Shown: positions 1-8,020, counted from the first letter of the stretch. The stretch is 64,000 bases of DNA from CAWCUK01 sp963798775 (GCA_963798775.1 CAWCUK010000003.1:372001-436000); one strand, 5' to 3'. The notes: generated by a model not told the origin, from the sequence alone. Translations and numbers: made by a program.

Positions 1-2
1 AG

Positions 3-110
3 TTATCATCACTCGTGTTTTCAGCAGTGTCTGTATTTGCAGGCTCTATGTGTGTACTTATTGGTGGTTCGTTCATTGCTTATAAAATGAAAAAGAAATC
101 ACATGAATAA
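3..110 (+). CDS. C-terminal end of a membrane protein (partial)
   Basis: An open frame runs in from the left edge and stops with TAA at 108-110. The 35 visible residues form one hydrophobic segment (about residues 8-28 of the fragment) followed by a short lysine-rich tail, as in a last transmembrane helix with a cytoplasmic end. A good terminator follows 30 bases later, which supports this being a real gene end. The family cannot be identified from so little sequence. Confidence 0.55.
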   Translation, partial: LSSLVFSAVSVFAGSMCVLIGGSFIAYKMKKKSHE

Positions 111-140
111 TTTCACTTCAAAAAATAATTTTTGAAATTA

Positions 141-184
141 AAATCCAATTAGGTGGGGTACTTAGTTGGATTTTTCTTTTTTTT
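141..184 (+). terminator. Rho-independent terminator
   Basis: A 10-bp stem (141-150 with 164-173, one G-T pair) encloses a 13-base loop and is followed by a T-rich run to 184. It closes the transcript of the truncated membrane protein at the left edge. Confidence 0.75.
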
Positions 185-261
185 AGAGAATATTTTTTCC
201 ACACCTTTAAAATTCTACTTTCCTTATTTTTACCAAATCTTTCTAAACCAAAATATATAAT

Positions 262-1338
262 ATGAGTAAAAAACTAATAAAAGGAAGAGGAGCAAATTAT
301 AATCCTAAAAATCGGTTTGAAGTTTTATCAATAGAAGAATTTGAAACTGATGAGGTTGATGGTTTTTTAGAAGAAAATGAAGAACAAAAAACTAAAACTA
401 AAACAATTTTCTATAAAGACAGCAGTAAATCTATAATTGCTAAAAATGATAGTTATGACTTAGGATTCGATTATTCTATAAATCCCTACAGAGGATGCGA
501 ACATGGCTGTGTATATTGTTACGCGCGTCCTACGCATGAATTTTTAGGCTTTTCCGCCGGACTTGATTTCGAAACTAAAATTATGGTAAAAGAAGACGCG
601 CCGGAACTTTTGGAATCTGTTTTTAAGAAAAAAAGCTACATACCTAAAATGATTATGTTTTCCGGAAATACAGATTGTTATCAGCCTATAGAGAGGAAAT
701 TAGAAATAACTCGAAGAACTTTACAAGTCTGTTTGAAGTATAAAAATCCTGCGGCAATTATTACAAAAAACTCTCTAATTCAAAGAGATGCTGATATTTT
801 ATCTGAAATGGCAAAATTAAATCTTATAAAAGTTACCGTTTCTCTTACAAGTCTGGACAAAGATTTAATCGGAAAAATGGAACCTAGAACAGCTCAACCG
901 CTGCGGAGATTAAAAACAATTAATTTACTTTCGCAAAAAGGAATTCCTACAGGAGTAAATATCGCGCCGTTAATACCGGGATTAAACGATAACGAAATTC
1001 CCGCGATATTAAAAGAGTCAGCGTCTAACGGAGCGTTATCAGCAAGTTATATTATGTTAAGGCTTCCGTATTCAGTTAAAGAAATATTTGTCAATTGGAT
1101 TGAAATTAATTTTCCTGATAGGGCATCTAAAATAATAAACAAAATTAAAGAAATGCGGAACGGGAAGCTAAATGAATCTGAATTCGGGAAAAGGTTTACC
1201 GGCGAAGGCGAACAAAATGAGGCAATAATTAAATTATTTAAGCTCAGTTGTAAAAAATATAATTTGAATACTAAAAAAATTCATTTAACTACAGAACTTT
1301 TTGCTTCTAATCAGAGTAACCAGTTAGAAATATTTTAA
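262..1338 (+). CDS. PA0069-family radical SAM protein
   Basis: A 358-residue protein of the SplB-like radical SAM group usually named PA0069/Rv2578c. The cluster motif C79-EHG-C83-VY-C86 has the CX3CX2C spacing that binds the 4Fe-4S cluster used to cleave S-adenosylmethionine. It is preceded by the family's typical INPYRGCEHGC context. The N-terminal RGA(N/x)xNPxNRF segment also fits the family. The reaction and substrate are unknown; similarity to spore photoproduct lyase suggests a nucleic-acid-related role, but that is inference. It stands alone, after a terminator, with an ATG start and an A-rich leader lacking a strong ribosome site. Family assignment is firm and function open. Confidence 0.85.
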   Translation: MSKKLIKGRGANYNPKNRFEVLSIEEFETDEVDGFLEENEEQKTKTKTIFYKDSSKSIIAKNDSYDLGFDYSINPYRGCEHGCVYCYARPTHEFLGFSAGLDFETKIMVKEDAPELLESVFKKKSYIPKMIMFSGNTDCYQPIERKLEITRRTLQVCLKYKNPAAIITKNSLIQRDADILSEMAKLNLIKVTVSLTSLDKDLIGKMEPRTAQPLRRLKTINLLSQKGIPTGVNIAPLIPGLNDNEIPAILKESASNGALSASYIMLRLPYSVKEIFVNWIEINFPDRASKIINKIKEMRNGKLNESEFGKRFTGEGEQNEAIIKLFKLSCKKYNLNTKKIHLTTELFASNQSNQLEIF

Positions 1339-1423
1339 TAACAAGATATTACTGTTTTGTCTAAATAAATTATTATTTTTACGGAAACCAATTGAGTAAA
1401 AATTCATCAAACAAAAATAGGTT

Positions 1424-1675
1424 ATGGCACAAAAAAATAGAAAACCGAGAGAGAGACAAATAGGTAAAACTCAAAAAGCGGAGAAAAAACCTTTAATTGA
1501 TCCGCGTTATAAAAATACTGTTTGGACTATTGTAATTATTATAATTCTAACAATATTTTTTATTGTAAATAATACCAGACAAGTTCCCGAGGAAGGGCCT
1601 ACTCCTCCCGGTGTATCAAATACAAAAGCACAAGTTGATACATCTGTAAATCCGGCACTTCAAATGCATAAATAA
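1424..1675 (+). CDS. Small single-pass membrane protein, unknown function
   Basis: An 83-residue protein with a very basic, Lys/Arg-rich N-terminus (residues 1-31), one strong hydrophobic helix (about 33-49) and a proline-rich tail. The charge pattern predicts a cytoplasmic N-terminus and an exported C-terminus. It ends 23 bases before the thioredoxin-like lipoprotein gene and may be cotranscribed with it, so a role near that protein in the envelope is possible. I do not recognise the family. Confidence 0.6.
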   Translation: MAQKNRKPRERQIGKTQKAEKKPLIDPRYKNTVWTIVIIIILTIFFIVNNTRQVPEEGPTPPGVSNTKAQVDTSVNPALQMHK

Positions 1676-1698
1676 GATTTTAAAATAAAGGAGATAAT

Positions 1699-2262
1699 AT
1701 GAAGAAAAATGCTTTTATAGCTATTTTATTGTTAATGACGGTGGCTTTATTCGGATGTGAAAAGAATGATAAAAATGATTTAAAATCCGAAACTCCGGCA
1801 GTTAATCAAAATACACCTATGACTCATAATTCCACAGATTTAAAAAAAGCACCGGAGTTTTCTTTAAGATCAGTTAGTGGAAAAGAAGTTAAACTATCTG
1901 ATTATAAAGGAAAAGTTGTAATTGTAGATTTTTGGGCAACCTGGTGCCCGCCTTGCAGAAAAGGAATTCCGGATCTTATAGATTTGCAGAAAAAATATAA
2001 AGATAATTTAGTAATTATTGGTATTTCTGTTGATGGAACTAATACAATTAATGACGTAAAACCTTTTGTAAAAGATCAGGGGATTAATTATCCGATTGTT
2101 TTTACTAGTGAAAAAGTAATAAATGATTTCGGAGGTATAGAAGCAATTCCTACTTCATTTATTATTGATAAAGATGGAAATATTGTGGATTCTCACGTCG
2201 GTTTGGTTCCCAAAGATGTTTTATCAAATAAAATTGAAACTTTAATTCAAAGTAAATCATAA
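1699..2262 (+). CDS. TlpA/ResA-like thioredoxin-fold lipoprotein
   Basis: A 187-residue thiol-disulfide oxidoreductase of the AhpC/TSA-redoxin group. The first 20 residues are a lipoprotein signal ending in a lipobox with Cys20. A disordered Asn/Thr-rich linker (21-48) leads into a thioredoxin fold (about 50-185). The active site is W82-C83-P84-P85-C86, and a cis-Pro region (AIPTSF) lies near residue 150. Members of this family reduce disulfides in the periplasm, for example during cytochrome c maturation; no cytochrome genes are visible here, so the partner is unknown. The start is set by AAGGAG seven bases upstream of ATG. A strong terminator follows. Confidence 0.88.
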   Translation: MKKNAFIAILLLMTVALFGCEKNDKNDLKSETPAVNQNTPMTHNSTDLKKAPEFSLRSVSGKEVKLSDYKGKVVIVDFWATWCPPCRKGIPDLIDLQKKYKDNLVIIGISVDGTNTINDVKPFVKDQGINYPIVFTSEKVINDFGGIEAIPTSFIIDKDGNIVDSHVGLVPKDVLSNKIETLIQSKS

Positions 2263-2283
2263 CGGTAAGATAAAAATTTAAAT

Positions 2284-2320
2284 GGACTGTCTGAACAATC
2301 GGGCGGTCCTTTTATTTTTT
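2284..2320. terminator. Terminator between convergent genes
   Basis: A 10-bp stem containing three G-T pairs (2284-2293 with 2300-2309) and a 6-base loop is followed by a T-rich run 2310-2320. It serves the rightward thioredoxin lipoprotein. The T-run overlaps the stop of the leftward DUF2905 gene. Confidence 0.8.
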
Positions 2321-2533
2321 AAAGAGGTAAAAAATTAGGCTTATCAATAAACTTAAAACTATGGAAGTGACAATGGGAAAGTAGAAAGTAAAATTTTCTT
2401 TTTTAATATAAATATCTCCCGGAAGCTTACCGAGAAAAGGTATTTTATCTCCGAATAAAAATATTATTCCTATAACAACAATAAAAATTCCCCCGAAAAT
2501 CAAAAACTTCCCGATCTGCTGAAATTCCGGCAT
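2312..2533 (-). CDS. DUF2905 family membrane protein
   Basis: A 73-residue protein with two hydrophobic helices (about residues 8-27 and 52-70) linked by the family's conserved LGKLPGDIxIxxxNFxFYFP segment. DUF2905 proteins are small bacterial inner-membrane proteins of unknown function. The gene converges on the thioredoxin lipoprotein gene and shares its terminator region. The start is the ATG at 2533; an internal alternative is not evident. Confidence 0.85.
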   Translation of the reverse strand: MPEFQQIGKFLIFGGIFIVVIGIIFLFGDKIPFLGKLPGDIYIKKENFTFYFPIVTSIVLSLLISLIFYLFKK

Positions 2534-2746
2534 TAGATTTTACTCATTTTTCTTAAATATAATATTCAAAACTTTTCAAGCAGAATATGTTCAATTTTAC
2601 TGCTGCTATGGTAAATTATCAAATAATTTTGTAAAATTACACGACTGATCTTCAAAAATTAAAAACTCGGGGGTTCTCCGGTTATAAAATATTCCACTAT
2701 TCAAGCTAAAAATCTTAATGAATTTTAATTTCAAATTAAAAATATA

Positions 2747-3940
2747 TTGTTAGGTATTCTTTCAACATATTATCTAAAAATTGCCCAGAGCTTATTTTTT
2801 AGTTTAAACAATCCTGTAATTTATTCAATTCTTTTAATATTAGCTTTACTTAGCGTCATCTATATTTTTTATGTACATATAATTATTCCTCTTCAAAAAA
2901 AATATAAACTAGAAAAAGAAAATCTTGAATTAAAAAATGCGCGTCTTATGGCGCTGTTTACTGAACTTGACCCGGATCCCGTATTTCGCTTTGATGAAGA
3001 AGGGAAAATAATACTAGCAAATAACGCCGGCCTAGAAATATTTAAGGATATTTATAAAGAAGGAATAAATATAAATGATATTTTTTCTCAAATAGAAAAT
3101 ATAGATTACAAAGAAATTATAGAAAATGCCGGATCCAGAAATTTTGTAATTAAAATGAATAGTAGTTTTTATGATATAAATATAAAAGGAATTCCCGAAA
3201 TGGAATGCGGGCAAATATATTGTCATGATATAACTTCCCGTAAAAATATTGAAAGAGATTTAACATTATCCCGCAAAAAATTGAGAGAACTTTCGAACCA
3301 TCTTCAAAAAGTTCAGGAATCTGAAAAACAAAAAATTTCGCGTGAATTACATGATAATTTCGGTCAGCTTTTAACTTCAATTAGGCTTAATCTTGAAGTA
3401 CTTAAAGATGAGGTAAACGGCGATATAAAATCCAGCAGCAGAGTAAGAAATATTTCAGTGCTTCTGGATAAAGCGATGGTAGAGATAAAAGATATTTCTT
3501 ACCGGCTCAAACCCCGTGTTCTAGATGACTTCGGTCTAGTACCGTCTTTAAAATCACTTTGTAATGAAATTTCCAATAACAGCGGAATTCACGGGAGCTT
3601 TCAGTCGATAAAATTAAATAAAAGATTAGGCAAAGATTTGGAAACCTGTCTTTATAGAATTACTCAAGAAGCGTTAAATAATATTGTTAAACATTCCGAC
3701 GCCAGAGAATTTTATGTTCAGCTTGTAAAACACCCTAACTTCATAAGATTAATGGTTGAGGATGACGGAGTCGGTTTTGATTCAAAAAATATTACAAACA
3801 ACAGATCGAAAATCAAAAGTTTAGGACTCTTAAACATGTATGAAAGAACTTTATCGTTTAACGGTAAATTTATTATTGATTCAAAAATTGGGTACGGAAC
3901 AGAAATTATTGTCGAAATTCCAATAAAGGAGCAAAAATGA
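2747..3940 (+). CDS. NarX/DegS-type sensor histidine kinase with TM and PAS domain (HK1)
   Basis: A 397-residue sensor. One transmembrane helix (about 22-47) and a short coil are followed by a PAS-like domain beginning at the ELDPDPVFRFDEEG motif (about 73-165). Then come a HisKA_3 dimerisation domain with phospho-acceptor H202 (RELHDNFGQ) and a HATPase domain with an ALNNIVKH N-box and DDGVGFD G-box. This kinase class pairs with NarL-type regulators, and the next gene is one, overlapping by four bases (ATGA). The likely start is TTG at 2747, because no in-frame ATG precedes the TM helix. The TM-PAS half is closely similar to that of the kinase at 7914-9185, although the catalytic halves belong to different classes. 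The signal is unknown. Confidence 0.88.
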   Translation: MLGILSTYYLKIAQSLFFSLNNPVIYSILLILALLSVIYIFYVHIIIPLQKKYKLEKENLELKNARLMALFTELDPDPVFRFDEEGKIILANNAGLEIFKDIYKEGININDIFSQIENIDYKEIIENAGSRNFVIKMNSSFYDINIKGIPEMECGQIYCHDITSRKNIERDLTLSRKKLRELSNHLQKVQESEKQKISRELHDNFGQLLTSIRLNLEVLKDEVNGDIKSSSRVRNISVLLDKAMVEIKDISYRLKPRVLDDFGLVPSLKSLCNEISNNSGIHGSFQSIKLNKRLGKDLETCLYRITQEALNNIVKHSDAREFYVQLVKHPNFIRLMVEDDGVGFDSKNITNNRSKIKSLGLLNMYERTLSFNGKFIIDSKIGYGTEIIVEIPIKEQK

Positions 3941-4590
3941 CAAAAATTAAAATACTTATTGTTGATGATCATGCTTTAGTACGCGCGGGAGTATTTAGCC
4001 TTTTGAAAGAAAATGATAATATGGAAATAATAGGCGAAGCTGAAAACGGTGAAGAAGCGATTGAAAAAGTAATAAAATTAAAACCGGATGTCGCATTAAT
4101 TGATATTTCAATGCCCGGCATTTCAGGAATTGAAGCTACTAAAGAAATAAAACGTCAACGTCCGGAAACTCAAATTTTAATTTTAACTATGCATGAAAAT
4201 GAAGAATATATATACAACGCATTAATAAACGGCGCTGACGGACTTCTGCACAAAAATACTACTAAAGAAGAAATTACTCTGGCTATAACAAAAATCGCTT
4301 CCGGGCAAAAATTTTTCGGCAATAATTTTTCTGAAGTTCTTCTTAATAAATTTCTAAATAAACATAATACTGATGGAACGACTGAGGGAAAAATAATTTT
4401 AACAAAAAGAGAAAAAGAGATATTATATTGGGTTGGAAGAGGCTTTTCTAATATAGAAATAGGAGATAAACTTAATATTTCTCCCAGAACAGTTGATACA
4501 CATAAAACAAATCTTGTACAAAAATTAAATTTGAAAAATACAAACGCTTTAATTAGATATGCTTATGAAAACGAAAATAAACCTGGATAA
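3937..4590 (+). CDS. NarL/FixJ-type response regulator
   Basis: A 217-residue regulator. The receiver domain (1-120) has the acidic pair D10/D11, phospho-acceptor D56, T84 and K106. A LuxR-type helix-turn-helix (about 155-212, LTKREKEIL...SNIEIGDKLNISPRTVDTHK) binds DNA. It overlaps the HK1 gene by four bases and is certainly its cognate output. The phased TACGG repeats 74-125 bases downstream are candidate binding sites, though this is inference. Confidence 0.93.
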   Translation: MTKIKILIVDDHALVRAGVFSLLKENDNMEIIGEAENGEEAIEKVIKLKPDVALIDISMPGISGIEATKEIKRQRPETQILILTMHENEEYIYNALINGADGLLHKNTTKEEITLAITKIASGQKFFGNNFSEVLLNKFLNKHNTDGTTEGKIILTKREKEILYWVGRGFSNIEIGDKLNISPRTVDTHKTNLVQKLNLKNTNALIRYAYENENKPG

Positions 4591-4663
4591 AAAAATATTA
4601 ATTAAAATAAATTAAGCGAATTTAAAAGTTCCTCCCCAAAACCGGTAAAAATTCTTTGTGATA

Positions 4664-4732
4664 TACGGAAATACCGTAGACGGAATTACGGAAATTCCCT
4701 AGTTAAAATTACGGAGTTTTACTGATTTATCT
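4664..4732. promoter_or_regulatory. Three TACGG repeats at exact 23-bp spacing, with two inverted repeats
   Basis: TACGG occurs at 4664, 4687 and 4710, exactly 23 bases apart (a little over two helical turns). The first two units share 17 of 23 bases. Two units contain inverted repeats with five-base spacers: TACGG/CCGTA at 4664-4678 and GGAATT/AATTCC at 4682-4698. The block lies between a NarL-type regulator gene and a receiver gene and looks like an array of binding sites for a dimeric regulator. The regulator's identity is inference. Confidence 0.5.
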
Positions 4733-4806
4733 CGACCTCTGATTTACTATTTTTACTCCGAAGTTTTGAAAATAATTCGGGCAGGGGTTAGCTTGGGGGT
4801 TTTTAG

Positions 4807-4841
4807 GGAACCTAAAAAATGCGCTTTAGGTTCCTTTTTTT
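4807..4841 (+). terminator. Strong terminator or attenuator just upstream of a receiver gene
   Basis: A perfect 10-bp stem (4807-4816 with 4825-4834), an 8-base loop and a run of seven T. It lies over 200 bases after the previous gene and only 11 bases before the ATG at 4853. It may terminate a long 3' UTR or small RNA, or act as an attenuator in the leader of the next gene. Confidence 0.8.
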
Positions 4842-4852
4842 AAGAGGGTAAA

Positions 4853-5254
4853 ATGGACAAATCAAAAATTTTACTGGTCGAAGATGATATAGACTCACAA
4901 ATCTTCCTAAAATTTCTGCTCAAAAAATACGAACTCTATATCTGCAATAACGAATCTGATTTTTACAGAAAATTAAATCAACACTCAATAGATTTAATAA
5001 TTATGGATATAGCCATAAAAGGGAGAAAGGATGGGTTGCAGCTTACACGCGAAATAAAACAGAATATTCTCTATAAAAATATTCCTGTCTTATGTCTTTC
5101 CGCGCACGTTTTAGAGATAGACAAACAGAATGCGTTTAATGCCGGTGTAGATTATTTTTTAGAAAAGCCTGTAAGTAATGCTAAACTTTTGGAAGTTATA
5201 AATGGTTTTATTTTAACTTCAAAATTAGAAAAAAATATTCAGCTGAAAAAATAA
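4853..5254 (+). CDS. Stand-alone response regulator receiver (CheY-like)
   Basis: A 133-residue single-domain receiver with acidic pocket E10/D11/D12, phospho-acceptor D52, S83 and K105. There is no output domain, so it acts by protein contact or as a phosphate relay. A good ribosome site (AGAGGG, 4843-4848) precedes the ATG. It is a paralogue of the receiver at 9202-9579, with matching blocks across the whole length (for example YKNIPxxCLxAH). Its partner kinase may therefore be the HisKA-type kinase further downstream rather than HK1. Confidence 0.9.
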   Translation: MDKSKILLVEDDIDSQIFLKFLLKKYELYICNNESDFYRKLNQHSIDLIIMDIAIKGRKDGLQLTREIKQNILYKNIPVLCLSAHVLEIDKQNAFNAGVDYFLEKPVSNAKLLEVINGFILTSKLEKNIQLKK

Positions 5255-5366
5255 TTTTTCCCATTAAGTTTTATAAAATTGGATTTTGTCTTTACCATTT
5301 CTATTTTTAACCTTTAAAATATTTAGGTTATCAAATAATTTTTATTCTCCTCTATAACCAATACTA

Positions 5367-5945
5367 ATGTCATTCTTTTATATAAAATTAATAACTCTTA
5401 TATCCATAATTGTCTGGACTCTAGCCGCTGTTAGACAATCCGGCAGTAAATATTTTTATTTCTTTTTCTTCCTTGCGATAATGGATCCTGTTGGTTTTAT
5501 CTACGTGAAATTATTTCATTCTTTTAATATTTTTCTATTTGCGGTATTTCATTTTTTAGAATATTCAGCACTCTTAAATCATGATAAAAAAAAGAAATTT
5601 CAAATACTTATTATTTTAATTCCTTCTTTAATCATTATTCAGCATATCGTTTTTAATAATTTATTCATTGATCAAATCTTATATGGATTAGCTATATTGA
5701 TTGTCTTTGTTAAAATATTGGAACTTATAATCATTTCAGCTTATTATAAAAAAAATTTAAGTCTATTCTTTGTAGTGTTATTATTATATCAGTTAACAGT
5801 ATTTGTTAAATTTATTTCATATTTTACAATTCAGCCTCAAAATATTATTTATTTTTGGATTACTACAGCGTTTGAAATTATGATCGGCCTTTACTTCTGC
5901 TTCTTCAGAGAAAATCAATTTAAAATCCCACTTCGGTTTGAATAA
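5367..5945 (+). CDS. Polytopic membrane protein, tandem family copy A
   Basis: A 192-residue, very hydrophobic protein with about seven predicted membrane segments (near 4-20, 29-47, 52-68, 78-95, 103-122, 131-150 and 158-178). Conserved family blocks are VWTxAAxRQSGxKYFYFF, MDPxGFIY and FH near the N-terminus, and TTAFEIxxGLYFCFFxEN near the C-terminus. The same blocks occur in the degenerate copy at 6143-6677, the intact copy at 7445-8020 and a C-terminal scrap at 6012-6071. I do not recognise the family. Its position between two sensor kinases that have only one TM helix each suggests a separate membrane sensing subunit, which is inference. Confidence 0.75.
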   Translation: MSFFYIKLITLISIIVWTLAAVRQSGSKYFYFFFFLAIMDPVGFIYVKLFHSFNIFLFAVFHFLEYSALLNHDKKKKFQILIILIPSLIIIQHIVFNNLFIDQILYGLAILIVFVKILELIIISAYYKKNLSLFFVVLLLYQLTVFVKFISYFTIQPQNIIYFWITTAFEIMIGLYFCFFRENQFKIPLRFE

Positions 5946-6011
5946 CAGTGACAATTTGAGCTTAACAAATGTTCATGCGTAACTTTCATATTATAATAAT
6001 CAGTTTTTGAA

Positions 6012-6071
6012 GAAATTTTAATGCTTTATTTCTTTATATTTAAAGAAAATCAATTTAAAAATATCCCTTAG
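6012..6071 (+). pseudogene. C-terminal remnant of another copy of the tandem membrane protein
   Basis: Twenty codons read EILxLYFFIFKENQFKxIP before a stop, matching the last part of copy A (EIMIGLYFCFFRENQFKIP). No upstream part of the gene is recognisable. This is a scar of a former tandem copy lying between copies A and B. Confidence 0.6.
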
Positions 6072-6142
6072 TATTGAATGATAAAGTTATATTTAGTTTA
6101 TTTAACGTCAAATGTTTATTCTTCTATCTTCCATAATACAAA

Positions 6143-6677
6143 ATGCCGCTCATTTATTTAAGATTAATTAGTCTTACTTCTTTAATAGTCTGGACCGTAG
6201 CGGCATTTAGGCAATCCGGCGGAAAATACTTTTATTTCTTTTATTTTTTAGCTTTAATGGATCCTTGTGGCTTTATTTATATGTATATTTTCCACGCTCC
6301 AAATGTATATGTTTATACTATATTAGATTTCACACGATTTCTTTTTCTCTTCTCCGATAAACAGAATTAGACAATAATTACATTTATCATTTTTTTATTT
6401 TAATAGTTATACTTGCACAGCATTTTGTAATTAGTGATTTAACTATTGAACAGATACTTAATGATACAGTAAATTTTTTAATTTTATTGAAAATTTTAGA
6501 ACTCTTCATACATTCTTTTTCTAGCGAAAAAATTCTAAATATTTATTTTCTTATGCTAATTTTCTATCAGGTTACTACAGTTACAAAAATGCTTAATATT
6601 ATGAATAACCAACAAAATTCCATTTTTACTTCTATACAACTACTGCATTTGAAATTTTGGTGGATTTATTATTTTAG
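6143..6677 (+). pseudogene. Degenerate copy B of the tandem membrane protein
   Basis: The frame starting at 6143 matches the N-terminal third of copies A and C (IVWTVAAFRQSGGKYFYFF, MDPCGFIY) and stops at 6370. The family sequence continues in another frame from about 6370 to 6622 (VILAQHF, IEQIL, LLKILEL, YQVTTVTK). It shifts again near 6623-6627 into a third frame (YTTTAFEILVDLLF) and stops at 6677. Two frameshifts plus a premature stop that removes the C-terminal tail mark a true pseudogene. The pieces from 6143-6370 and 6487-6714 should not be called separate genes. Confidence 0.8.
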
Positions 6678-6999
6678 GATGACAACAATTCGTTCGATTG
6701 AATATTTACAATAGGGTTGTACTTTTAGTTAAAAATATTTATATGGGAATACAATAGAAGCTTTTTTTTAGTAATTCCTCTCCGATTAAAACTGATTTTC
6801 AGTGGAAATGATTTTTGAATTCCTTCTGATTGAAAAGATTTTCATAATGATGCTCTAAAGATTTTTTCACTTATGCTTTTTTAAATAAGTACACAATATT
6901 ATAAATTATAAACATATGTGGAAAAACCGCAATTTGTATTGGAATTAACTTTGTTGATATCTATTTTTATATATTACTTTGAAATTAATAGGGACTGAC
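6678..6999. other. Intergenic stretch with no recognisable gene
   Basis: About 320 AT-rich bases between the degenerate copy B and the secreted protein gene. I see no open frame resembling the membrane family, no terminator with a T-run and no clear promoter. It is probably debris of the decayed tandem array. Confidence 0.4.
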
Positions 7000-7440
7000 A
7001 TGAACACAATTAAGAATGTTTGTATAGTGGGGATATTTATTTCACTTTTATCCGGATATACTTTCGGGCAAAAAGAAATTGGGAAAATTTTTACATCAAC
7101 AGATGCAAATAAACTTTTCGGAAAGGTAGTTGATTCAAAACAAATAAAAACCGAAGTATTTAAGAATATCTTAAATAAAATTAACGATTATGTGTTGGTT
7201 AAAATTAAAAATGGGCAAATTTATATATTAAACAAAAATAGGGATGTAGTTTATCCTAAAGGAGCTTCTGTAAAATCTGATGAAGTTTTTAATATGTACA
7301 GCGTAAGTAAAATGGAAGAACTTTTAAATTCAGGTGGAATGGATGTTACCACTGTTGATGATAGAGATAGTTTGATAACAGTTAGTAACGGAAAATTAAC
7401 TATCGATAATGCATTCATTTGTCCTCCAGATTGTTATTAA
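7000..7440 (+). CDS. Secreted protein of unknown function ending in a CPPDC motif
   Basis: A 146-residue protein whose first 22 or so residues form a signal peptide (cleavage probably after FG, before QKEIGK). The ATG at 7000 is preferred over an upstream TTG because it places the basic N-terminus directly before the hydrophobic core and has AGGG upstream. The mature part is mixed alpha/beta-like with no recognised domain. It ends in ICPPDCY, so two cysteines could form a disulfide. It sits between two copies of the tandem membrane protein family; a role as a periplasmic partner is possible but unproven. Confidence 0.6.
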   Translation: MNTIKNVCIVGIFISLLSGYTFGQKEIGKIFTSTDANKLFGKVVDSKQIKTEVFKNILNKINDYVLVKIKNGQIYILNKNRDVVYPKGASVKSDEVFNMYSVSKMEELLNSGGMDVTTVDDRDSLITVSNGKLTIDNAFICPPDCY

Positions 7441-7444
7441 TTTT

Positions 7445-8020
7445 ATGATCAATTTTCCTCTTATGCTGCTCTTACTTTCTTTAGTAATTTGGTCTATTGC
7501 AGCATTTAGACAGTATGGAAATCAATATTTCTATTTCTTTATAATTCTAGCAGTTTGTGATCCGATTGGTCTAATGTATATATTAGCATTTCATTCTCAA
7601 AACATTTTTATATACGCAACATTAAATTTTGCAATGTATTTTTCTTTGCCTTCTATGAAAACGAATAGGTACAAGTTAAATCATATTATTTTATTTTTAG
7701 TAGTAATACTTGCACAGCATTTTCTAATTAATTCATTAATAATTGACCAAATTCTATATGGTATTGCTGTTTTACTCATACTTTTAAAAATATTAGAGAT
7801 AATTATCATTAAAATTAATTCTGAAAGAATAATTAATATATTATTGCTCTTACTTTTCTTGTATCAATTATCTGTGTTCACTAAATTTATTATAGTATTC
7901 ACTAATCAACCCAATGCACTTACATTTTATCATCTTACTACAATATTTGAAATCTTACTCGGACTCTATTTCTGCTTCTTTAAAGAGGACAAATTTAGAA
8001 TCCTTCTTAAATTTCAATAA
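7445..8020 (+). CDS. Polytopic membrane protein, tandem family copy C
   Basis: A 191-residue intact copy of the family seen at 5367-5945, with the blocks VIWSIAAFRQ, YFYFF, CDPIGLMY, AFH, TIFEILLGLYFCFFKEDKF. The ATG at 7445 is chosen because it gives a protein one residue shorter than copy A and aligned to its start. The gene begins five bases after the secreted protein gene. Its last 107 bases overlap, in another frame, the start of the following sensor kinase. The two are therefore probably translated from one message, and coupling is likely. Confidence 0.75.
   Translation: MINFPLMLLLLSLVIWSIAAFRQYGNQYFYFFIILAVCDPIGLMYILAFHSQNIFIYATLNFAMYFSLPSMKTNRYKLNHIILFLVVILAQHFLINSLIIDQILYGIAVLLILLKILEIIIIKINSERIINILLLLLFLYQLSVFTKFIIVFTNQPNALTFYHLTTIFEILLGLYFCFFKEDKFRILLKFQ

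Noticed and set aside
4664..4732. Start of a CRISPR array
   Set aside because: Units are 23 bp with no distinct repeat-spacer alternation and only three copies; no cas genes are present.
6487..6714. Separate 75-residue protein
   Set aside because: Its sequence is the middle of the degenerate membrane protein copy B in a shifted frame, and its last part is out of frame relative to the family.
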